DNA of 64,000 bases from Citrus sinensis. Its lineage: Eukaryota; Streptophyta; Magnoliopsida; Sapindales; Rutaceae. The notes beneath the pieces are model-generated. The model saw nothing but the letters and a program-made list of their open reading frames with translations. It was not told the DNA's origin and did no database searches. The translations under genes and the position numbers were made by a program. Within the stretch, counting starts at the first letter, position 1. Every line of letters begins with the position of its first letter. The stretch spans positions 3,348,001 to 3,412,000 of the forward strand of contig NC_068562.1 in assembly GCF_022201045.2 (NCBI RefSeq), written 5' to 3'. Of the stretch, positions 25,901-37,792 are shown in pieces.

Positions 25901-26299
25901 ATATGACTTAGGCATAAATATCAGAGGTGATTTTTGGTTAGAAGAAACATTTCTTTTCTTAGATAAATGCATATACTTTTTATCATTATATCTTACTTTG
26001 AATAGATCAATGGACTTCTATGATATAAATTGTCTTTATAAATAACCAAAATAAATAATAAATAGAGGATCCAAAAAATAACAGTGTACTCCTGTTTATT
26101 AAAACAAGCCACCGAAATTAAATTCCTCTAATATAAAGACAAATATCAAAACTAAAGTCTTGTAAAATTGATCTAGTCTTTCAATTGATATAAACTAGCA
26201 TGTCATCAACTGCTGTTTGATGTTTTCTTCACTTAATCTCTTGGTTTCCTGAAAACCAAATAAATGAATTACAAATAAGATTAGTTATCTCAGAATTCA

Positions 26300-27136
26300 T
26301 TATTGTATGATGCAATAGAAATCTAAACTAATTAGGAAGCTTAAAGATTTCCTATACCTGATTTTAATAATCTTAGGACAATCTTTCTTCCAGTGACCTT
26401 TCTGTTCACATTTGTAACACTTGCCTTTTGGCTTGCCACTTCTTTTAGTGGACAGTTTGCCGATCCCAACTCTTGCTTGCTCATTCTTGTCTTTCGACTT
26501 AAGCCTTGAAGAGAATCCTTTTTCAGGAAGTTTTCTGCTATGATAAAATTCTTCTATAGCATGTAGTTCGTGCATTAATTCAATTAAGGTCATATCTTTA
26601 TTGTTTAAGATATAACTGACCTTAAACTCTTTGAATGTATCAGGTAAAGATTCAATCACCATGTTAATCTTTGATTTATCATTGATTTGAACACCATGAA
26701 TCTTTACCTCATTCAAATAGTCCATCATTTTGAGGACATGATCACGAACTTTTGTGCCCTCTTCCATCTTAGTATCTGTGATACGTTTTAATGCTGCTTC
26801 TCTGGCAAAATGGGTATTTTGCCCAAACATCTGATGAAGACTAGCCATTATTTCAGTGGCTGTTTCCATGCTCCGATGTTTCTTATGCAGTTCCACAGAA
26901 ATCGAAGCCAATATATAGCGCTTAGCCATTTTGTTAGCTTCGCACCATTTCTCATAAGACTCCCTCTAATTTCTATAATCGTATAACGATGGTTCAGGAG
27001 GGCAAGGCTGGGTCAACACATATTTGCTTCCCTTAGCAGTGAGAATATTAAATAGATTGCGTTTCCAATCTAAATAATTTTCGCCAGTGAGTTCATTTTT
27101 AACAAGGATAATTAATAATGGGTTGATGGAAGACAT
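26300..27136 (-). pseudogene. Copia gag with one internal stop codon
   Basis: The ATG at 27136-27134 opens with MSSINPLLIILVKNELTGEN, followed by YLDWKRNLFNILTAKG, typical of plant Copia capsid starts. An in-frame TAG at 26968-26966 interrupts it; the same frame continues afterwards through MAKRYILASISVELHKK (the UBN2-type gag domain) to a CCHC zinc knuckle, CYKCEQKGHWKKDC. The frame ends at 26300 soon after the knuckle, where protease should begin; I could not find a convincing protease active site. Confidence 0.9.
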
Positions 27137-29007
27137 TTTCTGAAAAACAAAACAAAATAAACATGCATAAATACTTTGAAACAATATTCACAATAAATGA
27201 CAAAAATGCAAAAAACCATAAATGCATTTTAATTTATTGTAACGATAATCTAGTACCACTTTGACAAGCTATCCGTTGGGGAAGTCATGTCAACACTTAC
27301 TAGACCCAATTATCCATTAGATTATTTACTTTCATGTAAAGACATGATAAATAATTATCGTTATCCCTTTGGGCCTAAATTTGTTAACAGAGCTTCGTTG
27401 GGAAGGTTAATAACAAACTTTAGTTGAGTGTATAACCATTGTTTCAATCTACGTATTTTTCATATCAATAGTCACCGTTGGGGTGAACAATCGATTAAAA
27501 AATATTTCAATTTTATCTTTGAAGAAGTTCATCAAATAAAATATCTAATATATATACCCTCCGAAGGGAGCATCACCGTATCATGAAGTCGAGGTATATA
27601 TATAATTTTATTATTGAACTAACAATGGAGCCCGTGGGAAAATTATCTTGAATTTTCCCTCTCCCACTCAATATTTTAAAATTGGTTTTTCCTTTTTAAA
27701 ACATACATATTGTTAATTGCATGCTTTCTATAATATTATCTAGATGACATCAAATATTATTAATTATGTGCAAATTTCAAACAATATAATGAGATTCATT
27801 ATTAATGAATGACATGTATAATTATGCATAGAGTGGCACTACCTATTCTATATGACATGTTATCATGGCATGTTATCATCCAAAACATAACATATAGAAA
27901 AACAATTAAATAATCTTAATTCATGGCTTTCCTAATAATGAAAAAATACATTAACCCTAAGCCTAATCTTCATTGGGCTTCTTGTCAATGTCCATCTTCC
28001 ATAAGTTTGTCTTTGTTAATGGACTAGGGGAAATTGAGCTTTTAAATTTATAATTGGTCCAATTTTAATTTTGAAAGGAAATAAATAAAATAAATAGTTT
28101 TAATTTTATTTTTATTAAAATAAAACTTTTGGACCAAAAATAAATTTAATGTATTTAATTTTATCTATGCATTTTTAATCCATTAAGCCTAATTGAAATT
28201 GGGCCTAAAACTAGGATTCTTTAAGTCCAAAACGGTTTTTGGACTTAAATGCAAAAAATTAAAAACGTTTCTGTCCAACTAAAAAATATGAAACTATAGG
28301 GATCTCCACGATAAAAACCATGGAACCCTAAAATCACATTTTTCTTTTCCTCTTCTTCCCCAGCCGCCACCAGCACAAAAACCCAGCCGTTGTTTACTGT
28401 TTCCACACCGGACAGCCGTCATCGACGCCGGAAAGACGCCAACCAGAACGCTCCGCGCCTCCAGCCCACGTTCACGCTGCTGCTTGGGCGCTGCAGCTGC
28501 TGCTCGCGCGCTGCAGTTGCTGCGTGTGCAGCGCGCGCTGCAGCTGCTGCGTGTGCAGCTCGCGCTGCTAGCAGCGTGGCTGCTGGCCGCTGCGCGCGCT
28601 GCTGGCAGCATGTGCTGCTGGCCGCTGCGCGCGCTGCTGGCAGCATGTGCTGCTGGCCGCTCGCTGCTGCGTGTGCTGGTTCGTTGCTGCAGTTTCCAGC
28701 ACGTTTCCGCAATTTTCCAGTGATGATGCTTCGGTGATTTACAAATTTTCAACGCAAATTTTGGCTTTACAAAATTTCAATTACAGTAAAATAAATCAAG
28801 AGGGAAACATGGTGATAAAAAACCACCACTCTTGTTACAGATCCAAAGAAAAATACAACGGAAAATCTAACCATGAATTAAGACAAACCAAAACATGCTT
28901 TATTCATATATTAAACAAATAATATATATCTGAATAAATTGTGCCACTCTAATACATAAATTTCAAGATTAATTTCATACAGAATTCTTATATATTAATA
29001 TGAGATG
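27137..29007 (-). other. Copia 5' leader with GC-rich tandem repeats
   Basis: The 1.9 kb between primer-binding site and gag is mostly AT-rich. At 28475-28690 it becomes strongly GC-rich and repetitive. A 27-bp unit is tandem at 28508-28534 and 28535-28561. A 35-bp unit is tandem at 28586-28620 and 28621-28655. GCTGC/GCAGC motifs dominate. On the element's sense strand a 152-codon frame rich in Ala and Ser spans 28752-28294. It may be an accidental product of the repeats. The leader also has small inverted motifs around 27270-27590. Confidence 0.75.
28508..28655. repeat. GC-rich tandem repeats inside the Copia leader
   Basis: Two 27-bp units (GCGCTGCAG.TGCTGCGTGTG core) and two exact 35-bp units (GCCGCTGCGCGCGCTGCTGG core) are separated by 24 bp of similar composition. 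The tract is far more GC-rich than any other part of the window and is predicted to fold strongly in RNA. Confidence 0.85.
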
Positions 29008-29019
29008 GCTCTGATACCA
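29008..29019 (-). other. Primer-binding site, initiator tRNA-Met
   Basis: The minus strand reads TGGTATCAGAGC two bases after the end of the 5' LTR. This is the standard plant complement to the 3' end of initiator methionyl-tRNA used to prime minus-strand synthesis. Confidence 0.92.
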
Positions 29020-29021
29020 AT

Positions 29022-30568
29022 TGTTTGGGAAAAATTAGGTTTTTAAATTTTTATTAAACCTTTTGAAGATCGCTCTCATATAATATATAAGAATATGTAA
29101 TCCAGAAATCGTACCTTGAAAATCCGATTTGGCTTTTTCCGTTGAAATGATTTAGGCTCCTAGATCACGATCCGCCACTACCACTCCTGTTAGATCACGA
29201 TCCGTCAGCACCACGCTTGCTAGATCACGAACTGTCACCAATAATCTTCCAGGTTATGACTCAGGTTCGATCTGCACTTGACGTGTGGGCGCCTTTATCA
29301 CTACCAAAGCAACTAGCACGAGAAAATTTTTCTCTCAACAATGGAGAGAAAAATCTTATTCTCTGATCTGTATAAAGTGGCTTCTATCTTTTCTTTAGGG
29401 AAAAATAAGCCTTATATATTTCCCTTTAGTGAAAACCCTAGGCTCCAAATAATGCCCTAAATAAAACTCACGTTTATTTACTTTTTCAATAGGGGACCTA
29501 CCTTGTAAAATAACATAAGGCCCCTTATACAAAAGCTAATTAAATGGAGCCTCCCACTAAATGATATATTTAGGTTTTTGACCCAAATCGCTAGTTATCT
29601 TACTTATTAGTCCAGTAGTGGTGCAGTCAATTAAATGAGTTAACCCGGGGATCATTTGGGAACATACAATAGTGGCTACAATAATTAGGCTTGTAATTAA
29701 ACTAGCCCAATTATTTAATTCCAAATCTACTCCACTAAAAGATTGGAACTGACTTTCATAATTGTATGCTCGAATAATAATTCGTCCCAAGCCACATTGA
29801 TTTCTTTACTGCACAATCCTTTGTACCACATCGTTAATTAAATTGATATCTCAACTGTCCAATCAATTTAATAACATCTTATTCCTTGATCTTTACTAGT
29901 TTTCTCTAATGATCATTTTCAACATACTAAATATGTTGACACACTCTGGCCAGAGAATTCTATGATCAAGTGCCGAAAACCCATCAAGAGATGTGTTGTA
30001 CAAATTCTATATTGTTAATCCATAACTTCAATACTCATAATTGCTCCCACCAAGATACCGGATAATCTTGACCACAAGGATGTGTCGTGCCCATTGGTAA
30101 CTCAAATGGAATAACAATTACAATCATGAAATCATAATTAACTCAAGATTAAGATTACAGTAAAATCAACGCCTATGAGATTTAATAAGTCTGACAGTTA
30201 TTACAAAGTTAATTAAATCTCATATGTGATCCTGTTCAATGTAGTCGTACTACATCAATAAATTCATACATGATTAAGACAAATCATTCAATGAATTTAT
30301 TACAGTCTATACCTAAATAAAGTGCCCAACTTTATTTATCAACTGCGAACTAAATTTATTTAATCATAAGATAACTTGTATTTATGTCTTCTGTGAATCC
30401 ACATGGTGATCACATAAATACATATAATATGATTAAATGGACTTTAATACAAGTATTAATGCAATTAAGATATTTGAATAAAATATCTCATTTATTTTAT
30501 TAATCAGAAAAATAGTTTATTACAATTAAATAAACACATATGCTTTTAAAGAGCATATTTTCCCAACA
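29022..30568 (-). repeat. 5' LTR of the Copia element
   Basis: Same length as the other LTR (1547 bp) and almost identical to it. On the minus strand it carries a candidate TATA element, ATATATAAGG, near 29421-29411, which would start transcription within the LTR. The 30-bp TAGATCACGATCCG repeats are at 29161 and 29191 with a partial third at 29221. A few differences cluster in the first repeat unit. Confidence 0.95.
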
Positions 30569-32265
30569 AAAAAAACCTCAGCCACCAACCAATTCAATCA
30601 ATCCTTAATTTAAAAGTCAAACCCAAAGTCAGTAATGAAGTACAAACTGAGAATCAAACCCACAGCTTAATGATCCGGACAATGAAGAAGAGGCACGGCG
30701 GCAATGAAACAGTGTTGTGCACTGATGAGATCAGACGGCACAATGGTGGAGGAGCTGCCGTTCGCGTGACATGATGGTGATGAAGGTGGGGGTGTCTCGT
30801 GGCAAAGCAAGCTGGCGTGATGGTGATGGAGCAAAGTTGGCCGACCATGTTTTTTATGGAGACATTTGAGACGACACTGGGAGATTTCACAAGTTGTTTA
30901 ATTTTTTGTGCTTTGTCCTTTTAGATTCTAAGCAAACCCGCAGGTTTAGTTTATGCGGGTGTTGCCGCATTATGATTCTATGTAATACAATGTCCGATAA
31001 AAACCAAATATGATATAGTATTATTTTAATAGAATGCAAAATTCTAATGCAGCGTCACCAGGAGTGCCAAACACGCCCGCCCTTTTTGTTATTGTCTCGA
31101 TGAAAAGTGAAAGGACGTGGCATAATTAGACTACACTCATACCCAACAAAACCTACATTGCGATTGCCGAAAGAAGTTGGGAATAGGTTGTAGAAAAAGG
31201 AGAAAAATGAGGTACGGTTGCTTAATATTGTCACAGGGATAAAAATTCGGGAATTATGGATGTTACGGTCAATTTATTTATTGGAAATAGATTGGGTATA
31301 TAATTGAATTGCTAATAGTTGTAATATCCATACGATTTGGTTCTGCTTATTGGAAAAAAAAAAGAAAAAAAGAAAAAGAAAAAAAATCTTCGTCACACAC
31401 CCGACACTAAGCATTTGTTTTTCAGCCATCGGCATGCAATTCGTGACCTACATAAATTTTATTTATTTACAGTCACAAAATTTATTACGTCGGAGTCGAA
31501 CCTTACCTGTTTCCTCATCTTTGTTCTTAGTTATGCGATTAAAGTCTTTGTGGGAACAGATTAAAAGGGTACCTTCATAGCTTTCCCTAGCAATTTCGAT
31601 GACACTAGTAACGCTGTAGTTGCTGCAGTTCTTCTACCTGTAACTCTAGGCGTAGCCTGTGGAGTGGATTCGATCGATTTTATCTATCGCCATATTTTAT
31701 TTGTAAAAGGAAAAAAAAAAAAGCTTTTAGTAATTGTTTGCATTTCAGCTGTAACCGTATTTTTATTAGTACGATTGCATGTGCAGTTGGGCATTTCTAT
31801 GATTGTTAATTGTTGATGGAATTTGAAAATTTTAATGTTGGCTGAGTTAATTAAGCATTAAAAAACCCAATATTCCTAGAAGATTACTAGAAATTCTTCT
31901 GTCTCTCTGTTTGATCTTTTGAAAAGCCACATGAGGTCATACCATAACTCAGTAAAAGGAAACAAATTTAATTTTGTTAAAATTTGATTGTTCGTATTTA
32001 GACATAAATTAATTTATAAAGGAGAAAAAAAAAGGAAAAAGAAAAAAAAAAGAGAAAAGAAAAAAGAATTAAAGTCCCATCGTATGGTATCGGCATATAT
32101 GGTTTCGTAGTATTGCATCGTTTTCTCGCATCCCTCTCGGTCTCGGACTCAGGCTCGGCTCTGGCTTCTTACTTTATTATCCTTATTATCCCTCGTCCCT
32201 TCTTAATTCCACAGTAGTACCGTGAATTTTGGGCTCGTCCATTGTTTCATCTCCATTGCTGAAAA
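30569..32265. other. Intergenic, upstream of the B3 gene
   Basis: It contains a short possible MITE (about 30953-31081) with ends GCGGGTGTTGCCGCA and, reverse complemented, GCGGGCGTGTTTGGCACTCC. Purine-only tracts lie at 31351-31386 and 32022-32065. Frames at 30654-30890 and 31337-31580 are low-complexity or simple-repeat driven. The B3 gene 5' UTR and promoter should lie at about 32100-32265. Confidence 0.45.
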
Positions 32266-35200
32266 ATGGATCTGGAACTGGAAGTCAAGAAAGAAGTGGT
32301 AGACGAGCACGTCAACACGACGTCGCATCGCTCGGAAGCAGCAAGACCAACAGACGACGAAGAAGCTACAATCGCGCAGCTCTCCCTGCTTCCCGCCTCT
32401 TCCAAGCCCAAGCGCAAGCGCAAACCTAAGACCATATTCTCCGCGGTTGTTCTCTTTCTCTATTTTATCTCTAAGATCTCGTAATTCATGTATACATACG
32501 CATATTGCTCTTACACAGATTTCTAGCTATTAGGTTTCAATTTTGAATTCCGTTTTGTTTAATACTGGAACTGTTGAGAAATAATAACAGGATGAGCCAA
32601 TGAAGCCGTCGAAGAAGAAAGGAAAGATTATATTAAAGCTGAAGAAGAGTCCACCTGACACATCGGTCACCTCCGTTCCGGGAACCGTAAGCTGCCTTTA
32701 TCGTTCTTAACCTCAAACAACATTATTAGCATTTTATTTTATTCTTGAGCTGCTAAATTGTTTTAATAGAAAAAAAATTATGAACTCGAACAGGTTGAGC
32801 CTGATTCTAGAGGAGGAGGGAAGACTAAGAGGTTGGTGAACAGTTTTTTTATTAATATTACTGTGGATTGGATTTGATTTGATTTATGACTAAATGAATG
32901 GTCCTGTGTTTAATTTGCAGCTCTAAGAAAAATAAGGATGTGGTTGATGGGAAATGTTCTCCCGTTGAACCCAAGTCTCCTGCTATGATTAGGGCAGAAG
33001 AGGTTCAATCCAATCTAGAGCCTCAGTTCCCTAGTTTTGCCAAATCTATGGTTAGATCACATGTGGCTAGCTGTTTCTGGATGGTGAGTTCTGTTATATA
33101 TGTACATTTTAAGGTGGCTAATGGTATTGTGTTGGGGAACCACAGCTTTCTGCGAGTTACAATCATATATGATGATTATTTATTTATTTATTTTTTGACA
33201 GGGGCTTCCTGGATACTTCTGTAAGTCACATTTACCAGATAAGGATACCTCTGTGGTTTTGGAAGATGAATCTGGAATCCAGTACACGGCAAAATATTTT
33301 GCTGAAAAGACGGGATTGAGTGCTGGTTGGAGACAATTTTCCACTGCACACAATTTGGTTGAGGGAGATGTTTTGGTCTTTCAGTTAATTGCACCTCTAA
33401 AACTTAAGGTGGTGGCCTAAGTAATTTCTCTGTTGTTTATGTGAACAATAATGCTATACTTACAAAAAAATTTGTCCTTCTACTTATGTGACATGATGCG
33501 GCATCATTACAAATTGCATATGTGTTAAGTGGTTACTTATCTTATCATTTCACTTTCACATGGAAATTTGCATGAGGGTCAAGTGTGTCCACCACGAGTT
33601 GGGATAAAAAACCCAGCTCTTTTCCTGTATAAGTTTCTAGCATCAGATCATCAAATTTCTTTTACATATCAACCTTATGCATTTGAATGTGGGGATTATG
33701 AAAATGATTTTCATCAAAGATTTGAAATTACTTGAGAAGTTTTGGAGATTTCATTGTTCTATATGGGTAATGAATAGGAGAAGTTCTGGTATTCTACTTC
33801 CAGACAATTGATTCTGGTGAAGAAAAGAAGAAAGACGTATTTGTTTCTTTCTTTGGTTAAATAGTTTATAAGGTTGAAAATAGTTCAATCACTTTCAGAG
33901 TGGGAGTGCATTGTCTATGTATTTGTCTCTCTCTTTACAAGATCTTAAAAAGACAGTTGATGGGATTTAAGGCAAGCAATTTTCATTTAAGCTCTTTGTG
34001 ATTGCTCTAGAAAGTGTGGGAATAGTTTAAAAGTTTGGATAACAAGGGGATGAACTATTGTGCATATCTCTTGCAGTTTACTGTCATGGAGGTTAGGGAT
34101 TTCTCAACTCAAATTCTCTCTCGTCTTAGATAAGCTGATGCGAAGAAATACAATCTTAGGAATATTACCTAAAGATGAAGTCAGTGATTCTATGTCACGG
34201 ATGGCTGATTGGTGAATGTATTGGTAGATTAATCAGAACTATACTTTTGTGTTGTAGAAATCTTTTTCAGACATAGTACCTTCAGTTTCCGGGGTGCTGG
34301 TGAAGGCTATATTTCAGAATATTTATTAAAACCTGCTGCACCTATATGCTTAGTCCAAGCTCCAGAAAAATCATCTCGATGTATTTGAAGCCGTGGAAGC
34401 ATTAACTTAATCCATTGAAATCGTTCTAGGTCCTTGATGCCAGGGTGGGCAGCTTTGAAGATTGTATGTTTGGTCCAAAGTCTATGTTAAATTTTTTGTC
34501 ATTGGGTCCATGCTCGAACAGGTGTGAATTTCTGCTTTGATACAGTTGGAAACCTTTTACATGGTGATTTGTATAAATTGTATTTAGTAAAGGGTTTTGG
34601 GGTTTGTTCTAGAGAAGAAGAGAGAGAGGCTGAAATTTGACAAAATATTTTTATGTGATGGTGAATATTCAAGCTCCATTTTGAGTGTTGTCTATATTTT
34701 ATGCATCTAGAAGCATTATTTGTCCATAATATTACCTATATTTCTTTTGTAGGTGTACATAATAAGGGCCAATGATTTTACTGAGGTGGATGGGGCTCTT
34801 GGCCTTCTAAATTTGGATGCTCCTTCAAAGCAAAATGATACAGGCAAGCTTTTGTTTTATTTTGTTTATTTTTGGTGTCTTTTATATCTGCTTACATGTC
34901 ATAAGGTCTCTACCATCTTTATGTTACTTATGCATCTTCCATTGCCCTGGGATGTTATAGCTGAACTTGAAATAGACAATGGAGAACCAATCGTAGTGAC
35001 TAATCAAAACACAAAGAAGAAACGCAAGAAGTCTCTACCATTAGCAGTTGTCCAAAAGAAGAACAAAAAATCTGTCCAGGGAAGGTCAGCCTCTAATCTT
35101 GGACAACCAGCAGAGCAATCTGAAAATGACAGTGAAGAGGTTGGCTCAGAAGTTCTGGAAGGTTTCAAAATATCAACACCTCCTGTTCAGTTTAAAGATG

Positions 35201-35736
35201 TCACGAGTTTAGACAACTTCAACATCCTGGTAGATGGACTGGTTGTAGATTCTGAGCTCCCTGAAGATATTCGGTGTAACTACTACAAGCTTTGCTGTAG
35301 TCAGAATGCATTCCTTCATGAGAATCTTGCACAGGGTATCAATTTCAAGTTGATTGTTGGAACTATTTCTGAAATCGTCAACATTGCAGATGCCTTGAGA
35401 GCTTGCAAGTTTACTACATCCCGTGATGAATTTGCTATGTGGGACAAGACTCTGAAAGCCTTTGAGCTTTTGGGCATGAGTGTCGGCTTCTTACGTGCTC
35501 GCCTACGCCGGCTTCAGAGATTAGCTTTTGAATCAGAAGGTGCCGAGGACACAAGGAGGTATATAGAAGCTAAAGCTCAACAATCTCAGACGCAAGATGA
35601 GATAAGAAATATTGAAGCAAGGCTCGTGGAATTGAAAGGTGCTTGGCAGAGGTTTGATGCAGAAATCTCAAGTCTGAAGTCCTCAGCTGAGAGCTATGAG
35701 CTCAAGTTCCGAGAAGTGGCAAACGCTCCATGGTGA
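32266..35736 (+). CDS. B3-domain DNA-binding protein with coiled-coil tail
   Basis: Exons 32266-32445, 32591-32686, 32794-32831, 32921-33083, 33202-33408, 34753-34843 and 34961-35736 encode 516 residues. Residues 45-90 hold basic stretches (KPKRKRKPK, KPSKKKGK) that look like nuclear signals. The B3 domain is about residues 141-236: FPSFAKSMVRSHVASCFWM, LPGYFCKSHLP, GWRQFSTAHNLVEGDVLVFQ, VYIIRAN. It resembles the Os01g0234100/At5g42700 group. The C-terminal ~120 residues form a predicted coiled coil (VGFLRARLRRLQRLAFESEG through ARLVELKGAW). B3 proteins bind DNA in the nucleus; targets of this group are not known to me. The sixth intron (34844-34960) has a GC-AG boundary and a length divisible by three without a stop; the fifth is 1344 bp. 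Exon phases all agree. Confidence 0.9.
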
Positions 35737-37157
35737 CGTTCTAGTTGTTATGTGCCTAATAATTTTTTGTTAAATTTTTTTTTTTAAATTACCGTTGGTC
35801 AATCCTTTTTTTTCTTGTGTATCATCATTAATGACTCCTCTGTAACTTGAAATAGCAACGAGGTGAACCTGTTTTCATGTGGTAGATCTGACACAGGATT
35901 GCTAGGTAGTTGTAGCATCGCTTAGTATCTTTGCAAAAACATCAGCCATTACCAGCTGTTTAGTGTGTTTTAAGGATTCGAATGTAATATAGACTTTGTT
36001 GTTCTTTTTCTCGTCGTGTCCCTTACATTTTGCGACAGTTCTCCAACCTGTCAGAAGAAGTTGGCTGTACAAAAAGTGGGGCGTGAGATCCCTTCATGGT
36101 TGCAAATTCGCATAAAAGAACCTTGGCATCCAGGGATGAGATGGAGATCAAGATTGATCTCAATAGTTTTCGAAGATTAAGAAATGCTTGAAGATTTTTT
36201 GACCGCATTTCTCGCAGGATGTGGAAGGGGTGTAACATAAAGCTGATGATGGATTCAAGTGATTTCAGATTATTTAGGATTCCTTTTGTATAGCCTCTGT
36301 TTCAACAGAGCCATATATGAAAGAAACCGTTACTATTTTGAATTTTATATTTTGTTTGTAAAAACTTGATCTTCAGTGATTTCAAATGAGCCACGTATGG
36401 AAAAAATTGTTGACATTTTGTGTGAGCTTGTTTCCAAAACTGGATCTTCTTGGTAGCACCTTCCTCAGACTCTCATGAGTTTGCAAATGTGGTTTGTCAT
36501 TGTCCATTAACATCAATTGGACACATCATTGCCACAAGATGTAGTAAGAATGCCGACTGCATTTCAAGCTATCCCCACATACAACCTCTATCTTGTGTCT
36601 TTTTGTTGCACTCAAGATTTAAGTAATATAAAACACAAATGACAGTAACTAACACCTGCATCAATTAGCTTAGCAAAAAAAATTAATAGAATAAAAATTC
36701 TAAAGTCATGAGTCATCAAGAGTTTGCTTTCCCATGTCCTAAAGTCGGAGAGTTATTCATTTCCAAATAGATTCAAGTCAAGAAAACTTCCAACAGATCC
36801 AAGCAAGATAAAGATAAAGACGACAAATTCATCAATTAGTAGCCAACGTGGTACAGAAGAAGTTCTTCAACTGCAAACAATTTGTACAAAAGAACAGCCA
36901 AACGCCAACTTCTAATAGATCTAAACAGATCATTCAAATAGTAGTGAGTCTCCAAAACGAAACAAGCTAAAAAAAAGAAGGTGAATCCGAGTTGAACCCA
37001 ATCCACTAGTACAAATTACGACCCTAAAATTACCCGAACCTCCGCTAAAAAGAGAAGAAAATGGTACCCCGTTTTCCCCAAATAAGAAAAAAAAAAAAAT
37101 TTAAAGGAAAAATTAAAATTGCCCCACCACATCTCTACACCACCTTAAACAATTGTA
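35737..37157. other. Convergent intergenic between B3 gene and small minus-strand gene
   Basis: It holds the B3 gene 3' UTR and the 3' flank of the small minus-strand gene. A weak direct duplication of about 75 bp (GAGCCATATATGAAAGAAA near 36310 and GAGCCACGTATGGAAAAAA near 36387) is visible. No gene is recognised. Confidence 0.5.
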
Positions 37158-37792
37158 CTATATTCCAATCTCCACGTCCCTGCAACTTGACCCTCCTTCG
37201 CTCCAAAGCTCCTGCAAAACAACACGAAATAATAAAATGAGTGGAGTCATAAACAAAACAAAATCTTCAAGAGAGAAAATAACAAGAGGTTTGGCTATTC
37301 GCATTCTCTCACTCTCACCTGTGAAGTCTTGCTAACACGGGTCTCCTCGTGAGCAAAAATAGACTTTTTACTTTCATGAGCAACTTTCTCAACATAGCCA
37401 TCACTCTTTTCAGCTTTCTTGGAACCAATGTGAGATCTTTTGAGACCGAGAAAGCCCTTCCACCTAGTAGAAGAACCTTTCGGGGGCCTCAATGAAAGTT
37501 CATTATCATCTTTGTCATCATTAATAAGAAGCTCTTCTCTCAAAGTCCTCTGCATTTGGTTGTTGCCGTTATCTTTAAATGGCAAAAGCTTACCTTTGAA
37601 GAAGAGCTCATCAGCACTCATCATTGAGTAGTTACTCACTGAGAATTCAAAGTCTGAGGACACTGGAGCAGCCTCTCTTGAGCTCCTCTCTTGCTTGATA
37701 ATGTGCTGAGACTCAGCAAAATCATTGGAGAAGGAGATTCTTGGGCTCATAAGACCTTTGTGCTCGGAGTTATACATGTCTAAGCATGCCAT
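37158..37792 (-). CDS. Small plant-specific protein of unknown function
   Basis: Two exons, 37792-37319 and 37211-37158, with a GT-AG intron encode 175 residues. The N-terminal third has SPRISFSNDF. The middle has SSDFEFSVSNYSMMSADELF followed by FKGKLLPFK, a motif found in several plant-specific families including membrane-associated kinase regulators and DUF1645-like proteins. A basic part follows (STRWKGFLGLKRSHIGSKK). The tail encoded by exon 2 reads ELWSEGGSSCRDVEIGI. It is Ser-rich, with no signal peptide or membrane segment. The FS-x-ADELFFKGKLLP motif suggests a regulatory adaptor, but no biochemical role is established. Reading through the intron would give a slightly shorter protein ending VRVREC. 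Confidence 0.82.

Larger units (their letters stand above)
21731..30568 (-). mobile_element. Complete but coding-defective Copia LTR retrotransposon
   Basis: The element is 8838 bp, oriented on the minus strand. Its LTRs (21731-23277 and 29022-30568) are both 1547 bp, begin TG and end CA, and differ at only about a dozen positions by eye, so insertion was recent. The flanks are A runs compatible with a 5-bp AAAAA target duplication. The order from the 5' LTR is PBS, ~1.9-kb leader, gag, integrase, reverse transcriptase, RNase H, PPT, 3' LTR. Integrase before reverse transcriptase defines Copia (Ty1) type. Gag has one internal stop and pol has several stops and shifts, so the copy cannot make its own proteins. 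Movement would need proteins from another copy. Confidence 0.95.

Noticed and set aside
28390..28922. Overlapping frames on the plus strand in the GC-rich Copia leader
   Set aside because: They are antisense to the element and exist because the repeats lack stops in most frames; their Ala/Cys composition is repeat-driven.
30654..30890. Frame of 78 codons next to the Copia element
   Set aside because: It has a His-rich low-complexity patch and no recognisable family; lies in ordinary intergenic DNA.
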